Source: Marinobacter persicus
GTDB lineage: Bacteria; Pseudomonadota; Gammaproteobacteria; Pseudomonadales; Oleiphilaceae
Length of the DNA: 64,000 nucleotides
Reading direction: 5' to 3'
NCBI RefSeq assembly: GCF_900114155.1
Contig: NZ_FOSC01000004.1
Location: 1-64,000, forward strand
Below, in pieces: positions 8,295 to 18,663 of this stretch. The position numbers were made by a program, and so were the translations under genes. The notes beneath the pieces are model-generated. The model saw only the letters and a program-made list of their open reading frames with translations. It searched no databases and was not told where the DNA came from. Position 1 is the stretch's first letter, and each line of letters begins with the position of its first letter.

Positions 8295-9653
8295 TTATGG
8301 CCGGGTGCCTGCCTGCTTGTTGAAATAATCCCGGGTCAGCTTGAACACCACCGGGCTGAGTAACAGCAGGGCTATCAGGTTGGGCAGTGCCATCATGGCA
8401 TTCAGGGTGTCGGCCACCAGCCAGATGAAGCCCAGGTTGACGGTGGCGCCCACGGGAATGGCGATGATCCACACCACCCGGTAAGGCACAATGGCGCGGG
8501 TACCGAACAGGAATTCGATACAGCGCTCACCGTAGAACGACCAGCCCAGAATGGTGGTAAAGGCGAAAATGGCCAGGGCGATAGCGACAATGTAGTTGCC
8601 AAAGCCTGGCAGGCCGGTTTCAAATGCCAGAGAGGTCAGTGCTGCACCGGTTTCGCCAGAGGTCCAAACGCCGGAGGTGATGATCACCAGGCCGGTGATG
8701 GAGCAGACTATGATGGTGTCGATGAAGGTGCCGAGCATGGCCACCATGCCCTGTTTCACCGGGTCCTTGGTTTGCGCCACTGCGTGGGCAATGGGCGCCG
8801 AGCCCAGGCCGGCCTCATTGGAGAAAATGCCACGGGCAACACCGAAGCGGATGGCGGCCCAGACCGCGGCACCGGCAAAGCCACCCTCGGCTGCCGTGCC
8901 GGTAAAGGCGGAGCTGAACACCATGCCGATGGCTGCCGGAATCTCGGTGGCGTTGATGGCCAGAACAATCAGGCCGATCAATACGTAGGACACGGCCATG
9001 AACGGGACCAGCGCACTGGCCACCTGGCCGATACGTTTGATGCCACCAATCAGTACCATGCCCACCAGCACCATCAGGATGATGCCGGTTGCCCAGTGTG
9101 GCAGGCCGAAGTTGGTTTCCAGTACATCCGCGACCGAGTTGGCCTGTACCGTGTTACCGATACCGAACGCAGCGACCGAGGCAAACACGGCGAACAGGAT
9201 CCCCAGCCAGGCCCATTTGTTGCCCAGCCCGTTGCGGATGTAATACATGGGGCCGCCTACGTGCTTGCCGCGCTCGTCGACTTCCCGGAAGCGAACCGCC
9301 AGCACGGCTTCGGAGTATTTGGTGGCCATGCCCACCAGTGCTGTCAGCCACATCCAGAACAGCGCGCCGGGTCCGCCCAGAAATACGGCGGTGGCCACGC
9401 CGGCAATGTTGCCGGTGCCCACGGTGGCGGACAGGGCGGTCATCAGGGCCTGGAAGGGCGGAATCTCCCCCTCGTCTTCCTCGCCCCGGGCGCGGCCGCT
9501 CCACATAAGGCGGAAACCGGCGCCCAGTTTCAGTACCGGCATGAGTTTCAGGCCGATGCTCAGGAACAGGCCAACGCCCAGGATCATGACCAGCATGGGA
9601 GGGCCCCATACCAGTCCGTTGATTTGGCTAACGAAGTTTGAAATGGCTTCCAT
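8295..9653 (-). CDS. AGCS-family sodium:alanine/glycine symporter
   Basis: About 452 residues with ten or more membrane helices. It carries alanine/glycine:cation symporter family features (GPGALFWMWLTALVGMATKYSEAVLAVRFRE; GFAGAAVWAAIRFGVARGIFSNEAGLGSAPIAHA). It imports a small neutral amino acid with Na+, fitting a marine host. The ATG at 9653 has GGGAGA upstream; the reading frame extends 13 codons further without an obvious ribosome site. It is monocistronic. Confidence 0.93.
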   Translation of the reverse strand: MEAISNFVSQINGLVWGPPMLVMILGVGLFLSIGLKLMPVLKLGAGFRLMWSGRARGEEDEGEIPPFQALMTALSATVGTGNIAGVATAVFLGGPGALFWMWLTALVGMATKYSEAVLAVRFREVDERGKHVGGPMYYIRNGLGNKWAWLGILFAVFASVAAFGIGNTVQANSVADVLETNFGLPHWATGIILMVLVGMVLIGGIKRIGQVASALVPFMAVSYVLIGLIVLAINATEIPAAIGMVFSSAFTGTAAEGGFAGAAVWAAIRFGVARGIFSNEAGLGSAPIAHAVAQTKDPVKQGMVAMLGTFIDTIIVCSITGLVIITSGVWTSGETGAALTSLAFETGLPGFGNYIVAIALAIFAFTTILGWSFYGERCIEFLFGTRAIVPYRVVWIIAIPVGATVNLGFIWLVADTLNAMMALPNLIALLLLSPVVFKLTRDYFNKQAGTRP

Positions 9654-9763
9654 GGGGTCTCCCGCGTTGTGCCATGGATGAATGAAGATCAAACGCCCGT
9701 TTTGGACATGATTACAAGAGTTTAGCGGGAACTGGCGGCATGTAAACCGTTATCGGCGATTGT

Positions 9764-10888
9764 TCAGGAGCGAAAGCCCCAAAGCAGGCTGAAATCCATG
9801 GATGGCATGATTTCCGGCTCTTCCGGCCCCCGGATCATGTAATCCAGCAGGCTGGTGTCCCGCTCAAAGGTGCCGTTGTAGCGATGGCCCCGGGGATTGA
9901 AGATGGCCTGCACAAAAGGCCCCCGGGATTTGTTGGCCCGGCGGGTGACCACCCCCACTTCGTTGTTGTCCAGGCGCACCAGGACTCCGGGGGGGTACTT
10001 GCCGAGCACTTCGAGCAGCGCCCTGGGAATGGCGGGGCGGAATTTTCCGTCGGCCAGGTTGGCGATCATCTGGCGCGCTTCGGTGATATCCATGCGGTTG
10101 CGGTAGGCTCGTTTGGTGATCATCGCCACGTAGCGCTCGGCCAGGGCCAGAATTTCCGCCTCCGGCAGAATATCGCTGCCGCTCAGGTTGTCCGGGTAGC
10201 CGGAGCCGTCGGCGTACTCATGGTGCTGGGCAATAATGTTCAACAACAGCTTGTTGTCGATCCCGGCGGCCTCCAGCGCCCGTATGCTGCGGTCCGGATG
10301 CTTCTCGATGACGGCCCGCTGCTGCTGGCTCAGGATGATGTTGGATGAGTTCAGCTTGTCGGCCACCGGCACCAGGGCCAGGTTGGCGGCCAGGGCTGCG
10401 GCTGTCAGTATCCTTGTGCGTTTCTCATCAAGGCCGAACTGGCGGGCCGTGAACTGGCACAGAATGCCGTAAAACAGGATCTGCTCGTGGATGTTCGGGT
10501 TGACCGAATACAGGTGTACCAGCGCCAGGCTGGCATCCGGCGCTTCCATGCAGGTGCGTTCGAGCATCCGGCTCAGACCCAGCAGGCGCTTTTGTGCCGA
10601 CTCTTCCCGGGAGGTGATGGCATTGAGGGTGGTTTCCAGGGTCAGCAGCAGCTCGGCGTAATCGGCAAACGGATTGCGGTGGCGGTTGTCCTCGAACTCC
10701 GCTTTTTTGTAGGGGCTCATCTTGCGGGGCTTGAAGCGGCCTCGCTCGAACAGGTGCTCCAGTTGGCTTTCGGTCTGGATCACATAGCCCTGGCGCAGCA
10801 GCACGTTGCCGTCGGCATCAAACACATCCCACGGCAAAGGCCGGCCAATAACGAGTGCCCCGGGGGCAATTCTTACGAGTGAATCCAA
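9764..10888 (-). CDS. HD-GYP-like protein with degenerate HD centre
   Basis: 374 residues. The N-terminal part resembles the small domain in front of many HD-GYP phosphodiesterases (PWDVFDADGNVLLRQGYVI). The C-terminal half keeps HHEYADGSGYP, the family's GYP signature, but the HDxGK motif is replaced by a stretch reading AANLALVPVADK. Active members hydrolyse cyclic di-GMP with metals held by the HD residues, so this protein may be inactive or a sensor. It starts at TTG 10888 with AAGGA seven bases upstream and is divergent from a diguanylate cyclase gene. Confidence 0.8.
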   Translation of the reverse strand: MDSLVRIAPGALVIGRPLPWDVFDADGNVLLRQGYVIQTESQLEHLFERGRFKPRKMSPYKKAEFEDNRHRNPFADYAELLLTLETTLNAITSREESAQKRLLGLSRMLERTCMEAPDASLALVHLYSVNPNIHEQILFYGILCQFTARQFGLDEKRTRILTAAALAANLALVPVADKLNSSNIILSQQQRAVIEKHPDRSIRALEAAGIDNKLLLNIIAQHHEYADGSGYPDNLSGSDILPEAEILALAERYVAMITKRAYRNRMDITEARQMIANLADGKFRPAIPRALLEVLGKYPPGVLVRLDNNEVGVVTRRANKSRGPFVQAIFNPRGHRYNGTFERDTSLLDYMIRGPEEPEIMPSMDFSLLWGFRS

Positions 10889-11106
10889 TGCTGTGTCCTT
10901 GATGTCTGGAACCTTTATAACGGCGCCCTACAGTTTTACAGAATGGGTAGCGGTAAATACTAGTGAAAACTGCCCACACTTGCATGCACCAATATGTCGT
11001 GTCTGCCGATAGAATTGTTAAGAAACGTATCGTGCTAAGGAATTTATCCGCCTCCTGGTCTACGCTTGCCGGAAACAATAAGACTATCGTCTGAAGCGAC
11101 ACAACA

Positions 11107-12114
11107 ATGCTGCACCGGCTGAAAAACGATTTCCGTCTTTCCATCATTACCCTGCTGGCGTTCAGCGCCATGGTCGGGGTAACGCCCTTTGCCATCCTCC
11201 GGCTCGTGCAGGGTAACTCACTGGCCTTTGTGATTGATGTTCTGATCCTTGCCGGCGTGGCCCTGGCCACAGGCCATGCCTGGCGTACCGGTGATACCCG
11301 CAGGGCTGGCTTATTAATGGCATGTGTCGCCACTTCCGGCGCGGTGATCATTGGCACCCTGGTGGGGGACCCCGGCCTGTTCTGGCTCTATCCGTGCCTG
11401 GTGACCAGTTTTTTCCTGACACCGCCGCGCGTGGCCATGGGCATCAACCTGTCCGCCGTGGCGGTAATGATGGGGCTGGGCGATGCCTTCCGCAGCCAGG
11501 AGCAGATGTGGTCGTTTGCCGCCACTGCCATTGTGGTGACCTCCTGCGCGTTTGTCTTTGCCATCCGTAACCGCGACCAGCGCCGGCGGCTGGAACATCT
11601 GGCCACCATTGACCCGCTAACCGGAGTAAACAACCGTCGCTCCATGGACCAGGAACTGGCCATGGCCGTGGCCAAACACGAGCGCACCGGGCTGGATCAG
11701 GCCCTGGTGATTCTCGACATTGATCACTTCAAGAAGATCAATGATCGGTATGGCCATGTGGTGGGTGACAACATCCTCAACGAACTGGTGGCGCTGATCG
11801 CCGCCCATACCCGCCGTTACGACCAGCTGTTCCGCTTTGGTGGCGAGGAGTTTGTTCTGCTGCTGCCCGGCGTTGGTCCGTTGGCACTGAAATCCGTGGT
11901 GGCAAACCTGCAGCGGATTGTTCGCCAACACTTGCGTGGGCCGGGTGGCCAGATCACCGTGTCGTACGGGGTGGCCGTGCTGCAGGCCGGTGAAACCGTC
12001 GAAAGCTGGCTGACCCGTGCCGATCATGCACTGTATCGAGCCAAGGACGCCGGCCGCAACCGGGTGATTTTTGCTGATGACGCCCCCCGCGAGTCGATGC
12101 CGGTCTCAGCCTGA
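11107..12114 (+). CDS. Membrane diguanylate cyclase (GGDEF)
   Basis: 335 residues: about six membrane helices (residues 10-150), then a GGDEF domain from about residue 165. The active site reads FRFGGEEFVLLLPG, and a RxxD product-inhibition site (RRYD) sits exactly five residues before GGEEF. It should make cyclic di-GMP at the inner membrane and be feedback inhibited. The membrane part has no sensor fold I can name. It converges on the last gene of the large signalling operon and is divergent from the HD-GYP-like gene. Confidence 0.92.
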   Translation: MLHRLKNDFRLSIITLLAFSAMVGVTPFAILRLVQGNSLAFVIDVLILAGVALATGHAWRTGDTRRAGLLMACVATSGAVIIGTLVGDPGLFWLYPCLVTSFFLTPPRVAMGINLSAVAVMMGLGDAFRSQEQMWSFAATAIVVTSCAFVFAIRNRDQRRRLEHLATIDPLTGVNNRRSMDQELAMAVAKHERTGLDQALVILDIDHFKKINDRYGHVVGDNILNELVALIAAHTRRYDQLFRFGGEEFVLLLPGVGPLALKSVVANLQRIVRQHLRGPGGQITVSYGVAVLQAGETVESWLTRADHALYRAKDAGRNRVIFADDAPRESMPVSA

Positions 12115-12138
12115 CGATCAGCCGGTTTTGCTGCCCCG

Positions 12139-14997
12139 CTATTGCATGGCGGCGTGGTAACGGAACGCCTGTTGCACGTGTTCGCGGATCTGTGTGTCAT
12201 CCCAGGGTTTTGTCAGGAACTTGTAGATGGCGCCCTCGTTGATGGCTTCGGTGACCGATTTCAGATCGGTGTAGCCCGACAACACAATCCGCACGGTGTT
12301 CGGGTGAATGGCCTTTACCTGGCTGAGAAAATCCGTACCGGACATCTCCGGCATGCGCTGGTCCGAGATAATCACCTGTACCTCGTTGCTGGCCAGCAGG
12401 TTGAAGGCTTCGCTCACACTGGTGGTTGACAGAATCCGGTAGCCGTCCCGGCGCAGGGTGCGGGTCAGTGCCTTGATGATGTTGTGCTCATCGTCGAGCA
12501 GCAGCAGCGTTTTTTGCTCATTTTCACAGTCCAGGCGAGTGTGGGGTTGTCTGCCTCCGTGCACATGCATGAATTCGGTCAGTTCGTTAAACGGCATGGG
12601 GCGCGCAAAGGCGTAACCCTGAAGCAGGTCGCACTGGTTTCTGCGCAGGAACGATGCGTGGGCCTCGGTCTCCACCCCTTCTGCCACGACCTCCAGGGAC
12701 AGGTGGTGGGCCATGGATATGACCCCCTGGGTGATGGCCGCATCGTTGCGGTTGTGGGTGACGTCCATGATGAATGAACGGTCGATCTTGATCTTGTTGG
12801 CCGGCATCAGTTTCAGGTAACTGAGGCTGGAAAAGCCGGTACCGAAATCGTCGATGGCAATGTGCACACCCAGTTCGCTGATCTCGTTCAGAGTCTGCAC
12901 CACCTGATCGGTGTCGTAGAGTACGGCGGATTCCACCACTTCCAGTTCCAGGGACTCGGGTGGAAGGCCAGAAGCTTTCAGCTCCTTTTTGACCACATCC
13001 ACAAACCCGGCCTGGCGGATCTGTACCGGTGACACGTTCACCGCCACCGTGCATTCCCGGAAACCGGCGGCGTGAATGCGCACCATGTCCCGGCAGGCCT
13101 GGCCCAGTACCCACCGTCCCAGGGCGACAATCTGCCCGGTTTCCTCAGCCAGCGGGACGAAGTGCACGGGTGAGACCAGTCCCCGGGTGGGGTGCTCCCA
13201 ACGCACCAGTGCTTCCACGCAGCGGGCCTGGCCAGTGCGGGCATCAATCAGTGGCTGGTAGTAAATCAAGAGGGTTTCGGAATCGATGGCCTCCTGTAGC
13301 TCATTGCGCAGCTGTACCCGGTGGCTGGCTTGCTCGTTCATTTCCTCGGAGAACCACTGCCAGGTGTTTTTGCCAAGCTGTTTGGCCTGGTACATGGCCA
13401 GGTCCGCCTGCTGGATCAACTGGGCGGGGTGGTCGATGCTGCCGTCAGAGATCTGAATACCAATACTGGCGGTCAGGTGGAGTACTTTATCGTCAATCCG
13501 GTAGGGCAAGGACAGGGACTGCATGACGTGGTCGACCACCAGCTGGGCGTCTTCCGCCTCCGCCAGATCGGTCAATGCGATAACGAATTCATCCCCACTG
13601 ACCCGGGCGACTGTATCGCCGGAGCGCACCAGGTCTTTCAGGCGGTGAGCCACTTCCACCAGGATTTTGTCACCGGTGCGATGGCCGAGGGAATCATTGA
13701 TCAGCTTGAAGCCGTCCAGGTCTATGAACAACACACCCAGATAGCGTTCGTAACGGCGGGCAAAACGGCAGGCCTGCTCCAGCCGGTCCTCCAGCAGCGC
13801 CCGGTTGGGCAAGTGAGTGAGCACGTCGTGGCTGGAATTGTAAGCCAGCTGGCTTTCGATGGATTTGCGCTCGGAGATGTCGTTCTGGATACCTACATAG
13901 TGGGTGATTTCGTCCCGGCTGTTGCGAATGGGCGAGAGATACAGGTCGTTCCAGAAGGGCGAGCCGTCCTTCCGGTAATTGCGCAGCACCACGGCCACCT
14001 CTTCACCCTGGGCCAGTGCCCGGCGGATCTGGGCCAGCGGCTGTTCGTTGCTGAGGTCAAAATCGTCGCCCTGCAGGAACCGGCAGTTCTTGCCCAGCGA
14101 CTCTTTGGCGCTGTAGCCGGTGATCGTCTCAAAGGTGGGATTGACGTACACCAGTGGCATGCCTTTGACCCTGGCATCGGTAATGACAATGCCGTTGGAG
14201 CTGGATTCAATGCACCGCTGTAGCAGTTTGAGCTGGCGGGTGCTGTCAATCTGCTGGGTTCTGTCGGTCAGGGTGTAGAGAACCAGCTCGTGCTGGTCGA
14301 TCACCAGCTCTTCGCTGGCCAACTCCACAATCAGCGGCTTGCCGGTGCGGGTGCGGTGATGCACCAGGCGGCTGCCCGGTGGCAGCACGATGCCCTCGCC
14401 GTCCGGTTCGGCCGGATTGGCGGTGGTGTTTTCCAGGTCCGCCATGGTCAGCCCGGCCACGTCCTGGGCCGACAGTCGATACAGGGTGCGGGCGGCCTCG
14501 TTCATGGCGTTGATGCGCAGGGTGTCTGGCCGGGCCAGGCACATGGGCGTGGGGTTGTTCTCGAACAGCAGCCGGTACTGGGCCTCGCTGATGGCCAGGT
14601 TTTCGGTGGCTGCGGCCCGGTCAATGGCGTAACGGATACTACGCAGCAGGGTATGGCTGTCGAGTTTGCCCTTGACCAGATAATCAGCCGCACCCAGGGA
14701 CACGGCCTGGGCGTCCAGCTCGTCATCACCCTGGCCGGTCAGCAGGATGAAGGGCGTGGTGATGCCTTCATCCTTGGCCTGCTGGATCAGATCCAGGCCC
14801 GAATCCGGGCCCAGGCGCAGGTCCACCAGGGCGACGTCAAAGGTTTCTTCCCGTAGTGAGGTAAGCCCGTCTGCCACGTTGTCGCGCCAGATCAGGCGGG
14901 TATCCACCGGGCTGGCTTCGGTCAGCAGGTCCCGGGTGATCAGGTAATCGTCTTCGTCGTCCTCGATCAGCAGAACGCGCAGCATTGGCTCAATCAT
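12139..14997 (-). CDS. Receiver-PAS-PAS-GGDEF-EAL-receiver signalling protein
   Basis: About 952 residues from ATG 14997. Order: REC (phospho-Asp about 59), two PAS regions (about 130-370), GGDEF, EAL, then a second REC at the C-terminus. The GGDEF site reads VARVSGDEFVIAL, where Ser replaces the first Gly, so cyclase activity is doubtful. EAL keeps EALVRWEHP, DDFGTGFSSLSYL and KIDRSFI, so phosphodiesterase activity is likely. The C-terminal REC (LDDEHNIIKALTRTLRR and FLTKPWDD) belongs to the same subfamily as three other receivers in the operon. It overlaps the single-domain receiver by 8 bp and is last in the operon. Confidence 0.92.
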   Translation of the reverse strand: MIEPMLRVLLIEDDEDDYLITRDLLTEASPVDTRLIWRDNVADGLTSLREETFDVALVDLRLGPDSGLDLIQQAKDEGITTPFILLTGQGDDELDAQAVSLGAADYLVKGKLDSHTLLRSIRYAIDRAAATENLAISEAQYRLLFENNPTPMCLARPDTLRINAMNEAARTLYRLSAQDVAGLTMADLENTTANPAEPDGEGIVLPPGSRLVHHRTRTGKPLIVELASEELVIDQHELVLYTLTDRTQQIDSTRQLKLLQRCIESSSNGIVITDARVKGMPLVYVNPTFETITGYSAKESLGKNCRFLQGDDFDLSNEQPLAQIRRALAQGEEVAVVLRNYRKDGSPFWNDLYLSPIRNSRDEITHYVGIQNDISERKSIESQLAYNSSHDVLTHLPNRALLEDRLEQACRFARRYERYLGVLFIDLDGFKLINDSLGHRTGDKILVEVAHRLKDLVRSGDTVARVSGDEFVIALTDLAEAEDAQLVVDHVMQSLSLPYRIDDKVLHLTASIGIQISDGSIDHPAQLIQQADLAMYQAKQLGKNTWQWFSEEMNEQASHRVQLRNELQEAIDSETLLIYYQPLIDARTGQARCVEALVRWEHPTRGLVSPVHFVPLAEETGQIVALGRWVLGQACRDMVRIHAAGFRECTVAVNVSPVQIRQAGFVDVVKKELKASGLPPESLELEVVESAVLYDTDQVVQTLNEISELGVHIAIDDFGTGFSSLSYLKLMPANKIKIDRSFIMDVTHNRNDAAITQGVISMAHHLSLEVVAEGVETEAHASFLRRNQCDLLQGYAFARPMPFNELTEFMHVHGGRQPHTRLDCENEQKTLLLLDDEHNIIKALTRTLRRDGYRILSTTSVSEAFNLLASNEVQVIISDQRMPEMSGTDFLSQVKAIHPNTVRIVLSGYTDLKSVTEAINEGAIYKFLTKPWDDTQIREHVQQAFRYHAAMQ

Positions 14998-15406
14998 GGC
15001 GAGTCCAGTAGTTTTCCAGGGATTGCACAAGGGTCAGCAAGGCCCGAAACCGGTTTGGCTTGACCAGGTAGTCGTCGGCGCCGGCCGCCAGGCAGGCCTG
15101 GCGGTCATCGTCATTGTTGGATGTGGTCATAATGACGATCGGCAGCCCCGTGAACGCCGGGGTGGCCCGCAGCTCCTTCAGCGCCTGCCGGCCATCCTTG
15201 AACGGCATATTCAGATCCAGCAGTAGCAGGTCCGGCAACTGCTGAAGCGATGGCGCCTGCAGATAGTCCAGCAGTTCCAGACCGTTGCTGACAAAATCCA
15301 GCCGGCAGTTCGGGCAGGCTTCCTGGAATGCATCTTCCAGGAGCAGGCGATCGTCAGGGTCGTCCTCGGCGATCAGGATATGAATGTACATCTCGTTCAT
15401 GCTCAT
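14990..15406 (-). CDS. Single-domain response regulator (Rcp1-like)
   Basis: 138 residues, a lone receiver domain with EDDPDD metal-binding acids near residues 14-19, phospho-Asp about 64 (LLLDLNMP), conserved Thr in IVIMTTSNND and Lys in DDYLVKP. With no output domain it probably shuttles phosphate from the PAS kinase upstream (11-bp gap) to the multi-domain protein downstream (8-bp overlap). AGGGA precedes the ATG at 15406. Confidence 0.93.
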   Translation of the reverse strand: MSMNEMYIHILIAEDDPDDRLLLEDAFQEACPNCRLDFVSNGLELLDYLQAPSLQQLPDLLLLDLNMPFKDGRQALKELRATPAFTGLPIVIMTTSNNDDDRQACLAAGADDYLVKPNRFRALLTLVQSLENYWTRHD

Positions 15407-15417
15407 ACGTTCCCTGA

Positions 15418-18400
15418 CTAGCCCCGGCTGAAGCGGATGCGGAAAGTGGTGCCCTGTCCGGGCCGGCTTTTCACACTGACTGTGGCACCGTGCCGGTCCA
15501 GAATCTTTTTGACAATGGCCATGCCGATACCGGTGCCGGCAAACCCGTTTTTCTGGTGCAGGCGCTGGAACGGGTGGAACAATTTTTCCGCGTAACGCTC
15601 GTCAAAACCGATGCCTTTGTCGCTGACCACCAGTGTCCACTGGTCTTTGTCGATGGCCTCGGCGGTCACGGATATCTCCGGCCTCTGGCCCGGTTCGTGG
15701 AACTTGATGGCATTGCTCAGCAGATTCTGGAACACCTGGCGCAGCTGGGTGGCGTCGCCGAAGGTGTCGGGCAACTCACCCATGTGTATCTGCGCGTTTT
15801 CCCGGGTAATGGTGGTTTCCATGTCCTGCAGGACTTCCTGGAAAATCCTGCTGGTATGGCAGGACACCATGGGTTTGGCGCGGGTGGTGACCCGTGAGTA
15901 GGTGAGCAGGTCTTCGATCAGATTCTGCATGCGCCCGGCGGCGGACTGCATGCGCCGCAGGTAGTCTTTTTCCTGTTCGTCCAGATGCTCGGAGCGGGAC
16001 ACCAGCCGGTCGGAGAAGGCCTGTATCTTGCGCAGCGGTTCCTGCAGATCGTGAGAGGCGACAAAGGCGAAATCCTGCAACTCCCGGTTGCTTCGCTCCA
16101 GCTCTTCCCGCACCTGACGGGAGGCGGTGATATCCTGGAAGGCGCCCTGCAGGCCGACGATCTGGCCGTCGTCATCTTTTACCGCGTGGCCAATAGCACG
16201 CACCCAGCGCAGCCGGCCCTCGGCGGTACGGATCTGCAGGTCTTCATCGAACGGAATGCCGGTTTCTGCCGTTGTCTGCACGGCATTGCGGATGCGTTCC
16301 CGGTGCTCGGGTACGTAGAATTTGATGGCGTCGTCCACATCCGGTGCCTGGCCGGGGGCCACTTCGTGGATGGCACACACCGCGTCGGACCAGGTGGATT
16401 TGCCGGTCTGGAGGTCCACCACCCAGCCGCCGATCATGGCCACTCTTTCCGCCATTTTCAGCAGGGCCTCGTTTTCCTTCAGCTTCTGCTCGATGCGCCG
16501 CTGTCCGGTGGTGTCCCGGGCCACCACGTAGATCAGGTCGTCCGCGCTGAGAATGGCGTTGATGTTAAGCCAGTGGTGGTTGCCGGCCCGGTCAATCACC
16601 TGAATCAATAGCTCGAAGACATCATTGCCCTCCAGCAGTGACTGTACCGCCTCCATGACTTGTGGATGATGCTCCGGGTGCACAATATCCATATAGGAGG
16701 TGCCAATCAGCTCGTCCCGGGAGTAGCCCAGGGTTTCTACAAACGTGTTGTTGGTCTCGAAGAAATGGGTGTTCAGATCGACAATGCAGAACATGTCCGG
16801 CGACAGGGAAAAGAACTGGTCCCGCTCCCGGGTCAGGGTTTCGGCGACCAGCTGGTCGCTGATGTCGCGGCCAACGCAGAACAGTGCCTGCTCTTCTGCG
16901 GACCACTCCGCGGACCAGGAAATGGTGATAATGCGCCCGTCCCGGTGAATCATGCGGTTTCGAAAGCCCGAGGTTTTGGCATGATCACCGGACACCAACA
17001 GGTCGATTTCCTGATCGCTGGGGGACCGGTCTTCCTGCACCAGCAGGTCATGGAAGTGGGTGCCCAGGAGTATTTCCGGCCGGTAGCCAAGAATGAGTTC
17101 GCAGGCGGGGCTGATTTGTATAAAGCGTCCGTCCCGGCTGATAGAACAAAGAATGTCCCGGGAGAACTCCACAATGCGCTCATTGGTTTTACGTAGTTTC
17201 CGCTCCTGCTGAAGATGAACATTCAGGGTTTCGTTCAGCTGCTTGAGCGACGAGGCGCGGTGCTCGGATTCACGCCAGTACTGGTGGCTGAGCATCACCA
17301 GGAAACTGAGGCCCAGCCCGCCGAACAGCAGTAGCGGCGGCAGATAGCGTTCGCCGGGTGGAAGCGTGTTTTGTGAAATGCTGATGTCGATGGTCCAGCG
17401 GGTGTCATGGTGGGCCTCCACCTGCCGGCTGACCAGTGGCAAGCGTTCGCTCTCCGGCACCTGGGGTGCGGTGTCCAGCACCGGATGGCCGTAGTTGGAA
17501 ATGGTGATGATCCATTCCGGGTCAATGTGCCGGACCATAGCCTGGTAGGTGCTTTGCAGATCCACCACCGCGATCACAGACCAGGACAGGCCCGGCCGGG
17601 GCGTGACAGGAACGATGACAGCTGCGTGGGCACGGCCGTCTTCAGTGTCCATGGCGCGGCTCAGGTGGGCGGACCTGGACTGGATGATGTGTTCAAGCCG
17701 ATCGTCGAAGCCGGGCCGGTTGAGGAACTCGTGCAGCCAGAAGCGGTAGGTCAGATCACGGGATTCGATCATTACCGGCCGGTGCTTGGGGTCCAGAATG
17801 GTGATCAGGCGCAGCTCGGGAAAATCCCTGAGGTAGCTGTTCACTTCCCGTTGCCAGAGTTCCTCGGTGGGCATACCACCCATGGTTTCCCAGCGCTCGG
17901 CCATTCGGCGGATCAGCGTCAGCTTGGCCACGTAGGTATCTGTGCTGGCGGCTTCCAGGGTATCGCCCAGGGCCTCGGCTCGTTGCAGCAGGTATTCGGT
18001 ATGCTGCAGGCGCAGCAGGTGCCAACTGAGTGTGGTTACCAGAATGCTGGCCACACCCACGGCCACCAGCCCCTTGTAGGGTACTTCCTGTTTCTGGTGG
18101 AACACCCGGCCAAGAAATGGCAGTACAAGACCGGTCAGTGCCACCATCGGGCCCAGAATCAGGCTGCTCTCCGCGCGCATGCCCAGTGCGAAGGGGGGTA
18201 CGGCATCATGCCAGTGGGAAAATACTGACAGCAGGCCGACCAGCACGGTGATGCCGCTGGCCAGCCCGCCAAGGCGCCAGCTGCGTGGCAAGCGGATGGC
18301 GGCAACAATACTCAGAGTGATCAGGCCGGTGACCAGCAGCAACAATGGATTAATGGCCCACTGCAGGGTTGCTTTGGCTGAGCCGGCCAGCGGCAGAAGG

Positions 18401-18663
18401 GTGAAGGCCAGAGCCAGAACCAGCGCGCTGCCGGCCAAGGTTTGCGACAGCCAGCCCCGGCGAAAAACCAGGGCGAGCAGGGCCAGACCGAAACACAGGG
18501 ACAGCAGACCAACGCCGGGTTTTAGCCGGATATAGCCCGGGTTGCTGGGGTGGTTGGTTGCCAGGCCGTCAAACAGCACCACCACACCCATGGCGGCCAG
18601 GGCAATGGCAATAGCCATTACGGCGCACAGCCAGAATACCGTGAAGTTCCGTGAATTACGCAT
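15418..18663 (-). CDS. Multi-PAS membrane sensor histidine kinase
   Basis: 1081 residues. Several membrane helices (about 10-220), then a likely extracytoplasmic sensory region of 220-230 residues, another helix near 450, a short coiled coil, three PAS domains (about 490-850), HisKA with phospho-His about 871 (FVASHDLQEPLRK) and HATPase_c (LLSNAIKFH, DKGIGF, GTGIGMAIVKKI). The H-box form with DLQEPLRK is the subtype found in phytochrome-like kinases. It overlaps the ATPase gene by 8 bp. There is no fused receiver, so it presumably acts on the adjacent receivers. Confidence 0.92.
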   Translation of the reverse strand: MRNSRNFTVFWLCAVMAIAIALAAMGVVVLFDGLATNHPSNPGYIRLKPGVGLLSLCFGLALLALVFRRGWLSQTLAGSALVLALAFTLLPLAGSAKATLQWAINPLLLLVTGLITLSIVAAIRLPRSWRLGGLASGITVLVGLLSVFSHWHDAVPPFALGMRAESSLILGPMVALTGLVLPFLGRVFHQKQEVPYKGLVAVGVASILVTTLSWHLLRLQHTEYLLQRAEALGDTLEAASTDTYVAKLTLIRRMAERWETMGGMPTEELWQREVNSYLRDFPELRLITILDPKHRPVMIESRDLTYRFWLHEFLNRPGFDDRLEHIIQSRSAHLSRAMDTEDGRAHAAVIVPVTPRPGLSWSVIAVVDLQSTYQAMVRHIDPEWIITISNYGHPVLDTAPQVPESERLPLVSRQVEAHHDTRWTIDISISQNTLPPGERYLPPLLLFGGLGLSFLVMLSHQYWRESEHRASSLKQLNETLNVHLQQERKLRKTNERIVEFSRDILCSISRDGRFIQISPACELILGYRPEILLGTHFHDLLVQEDRSPSDQEIDLLVSGDHAKTSGFRNRMIHRDGRIITISWSAEWSAEEQALFCVGRDISDQLVAETLTRERDQFFSLSPDMFCIVDLNTHFFETNNTFVETLGYSRDELIGTSYMDIVHPEHHPQVMEAVQSLLEGNDVFELLIQVIDRAGNHHWLNINAILSADDLIYVVARDTTGQRRIEQKLKENEALLKMAERVAMIGGWVVDLQTGKSTWSDAVCAIHEVAPGQAPDVDDAIKFYVPEHRERIRNAVQTTAETGIPFDEDLQIRTAEGRLRWVRAIGHAVKDDDGQIVGLQGAFQDITASRQVREELERSNRELQDFAFVASHDLQEPLRKIQAFSDRLVSRSEHLDEQEKDYLRRMQSAAGRMQNLIEDLLTYSRVTTRAKPMVSCHTSRIFQEVLQDMETTITRENAQIHMGELPDTFGDATQLRQVFQNLLSNAIKFHEPGQRPEISVTAEAIDKDQWTLVVSDKGIGFDERYAEKLFHPFQRLHQKNGFAGTGIGMAIVKKILDRHGATVSVKSRPGQGTTFRIRFSRG

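Noticed and set aside
8772..9641. Plus-strand frame of 289 codons opposite the AGCS symporter
   Set aside because: Low-complexity Gly/His/Gln translation typical of the antisense strand of a membrane protein gene.
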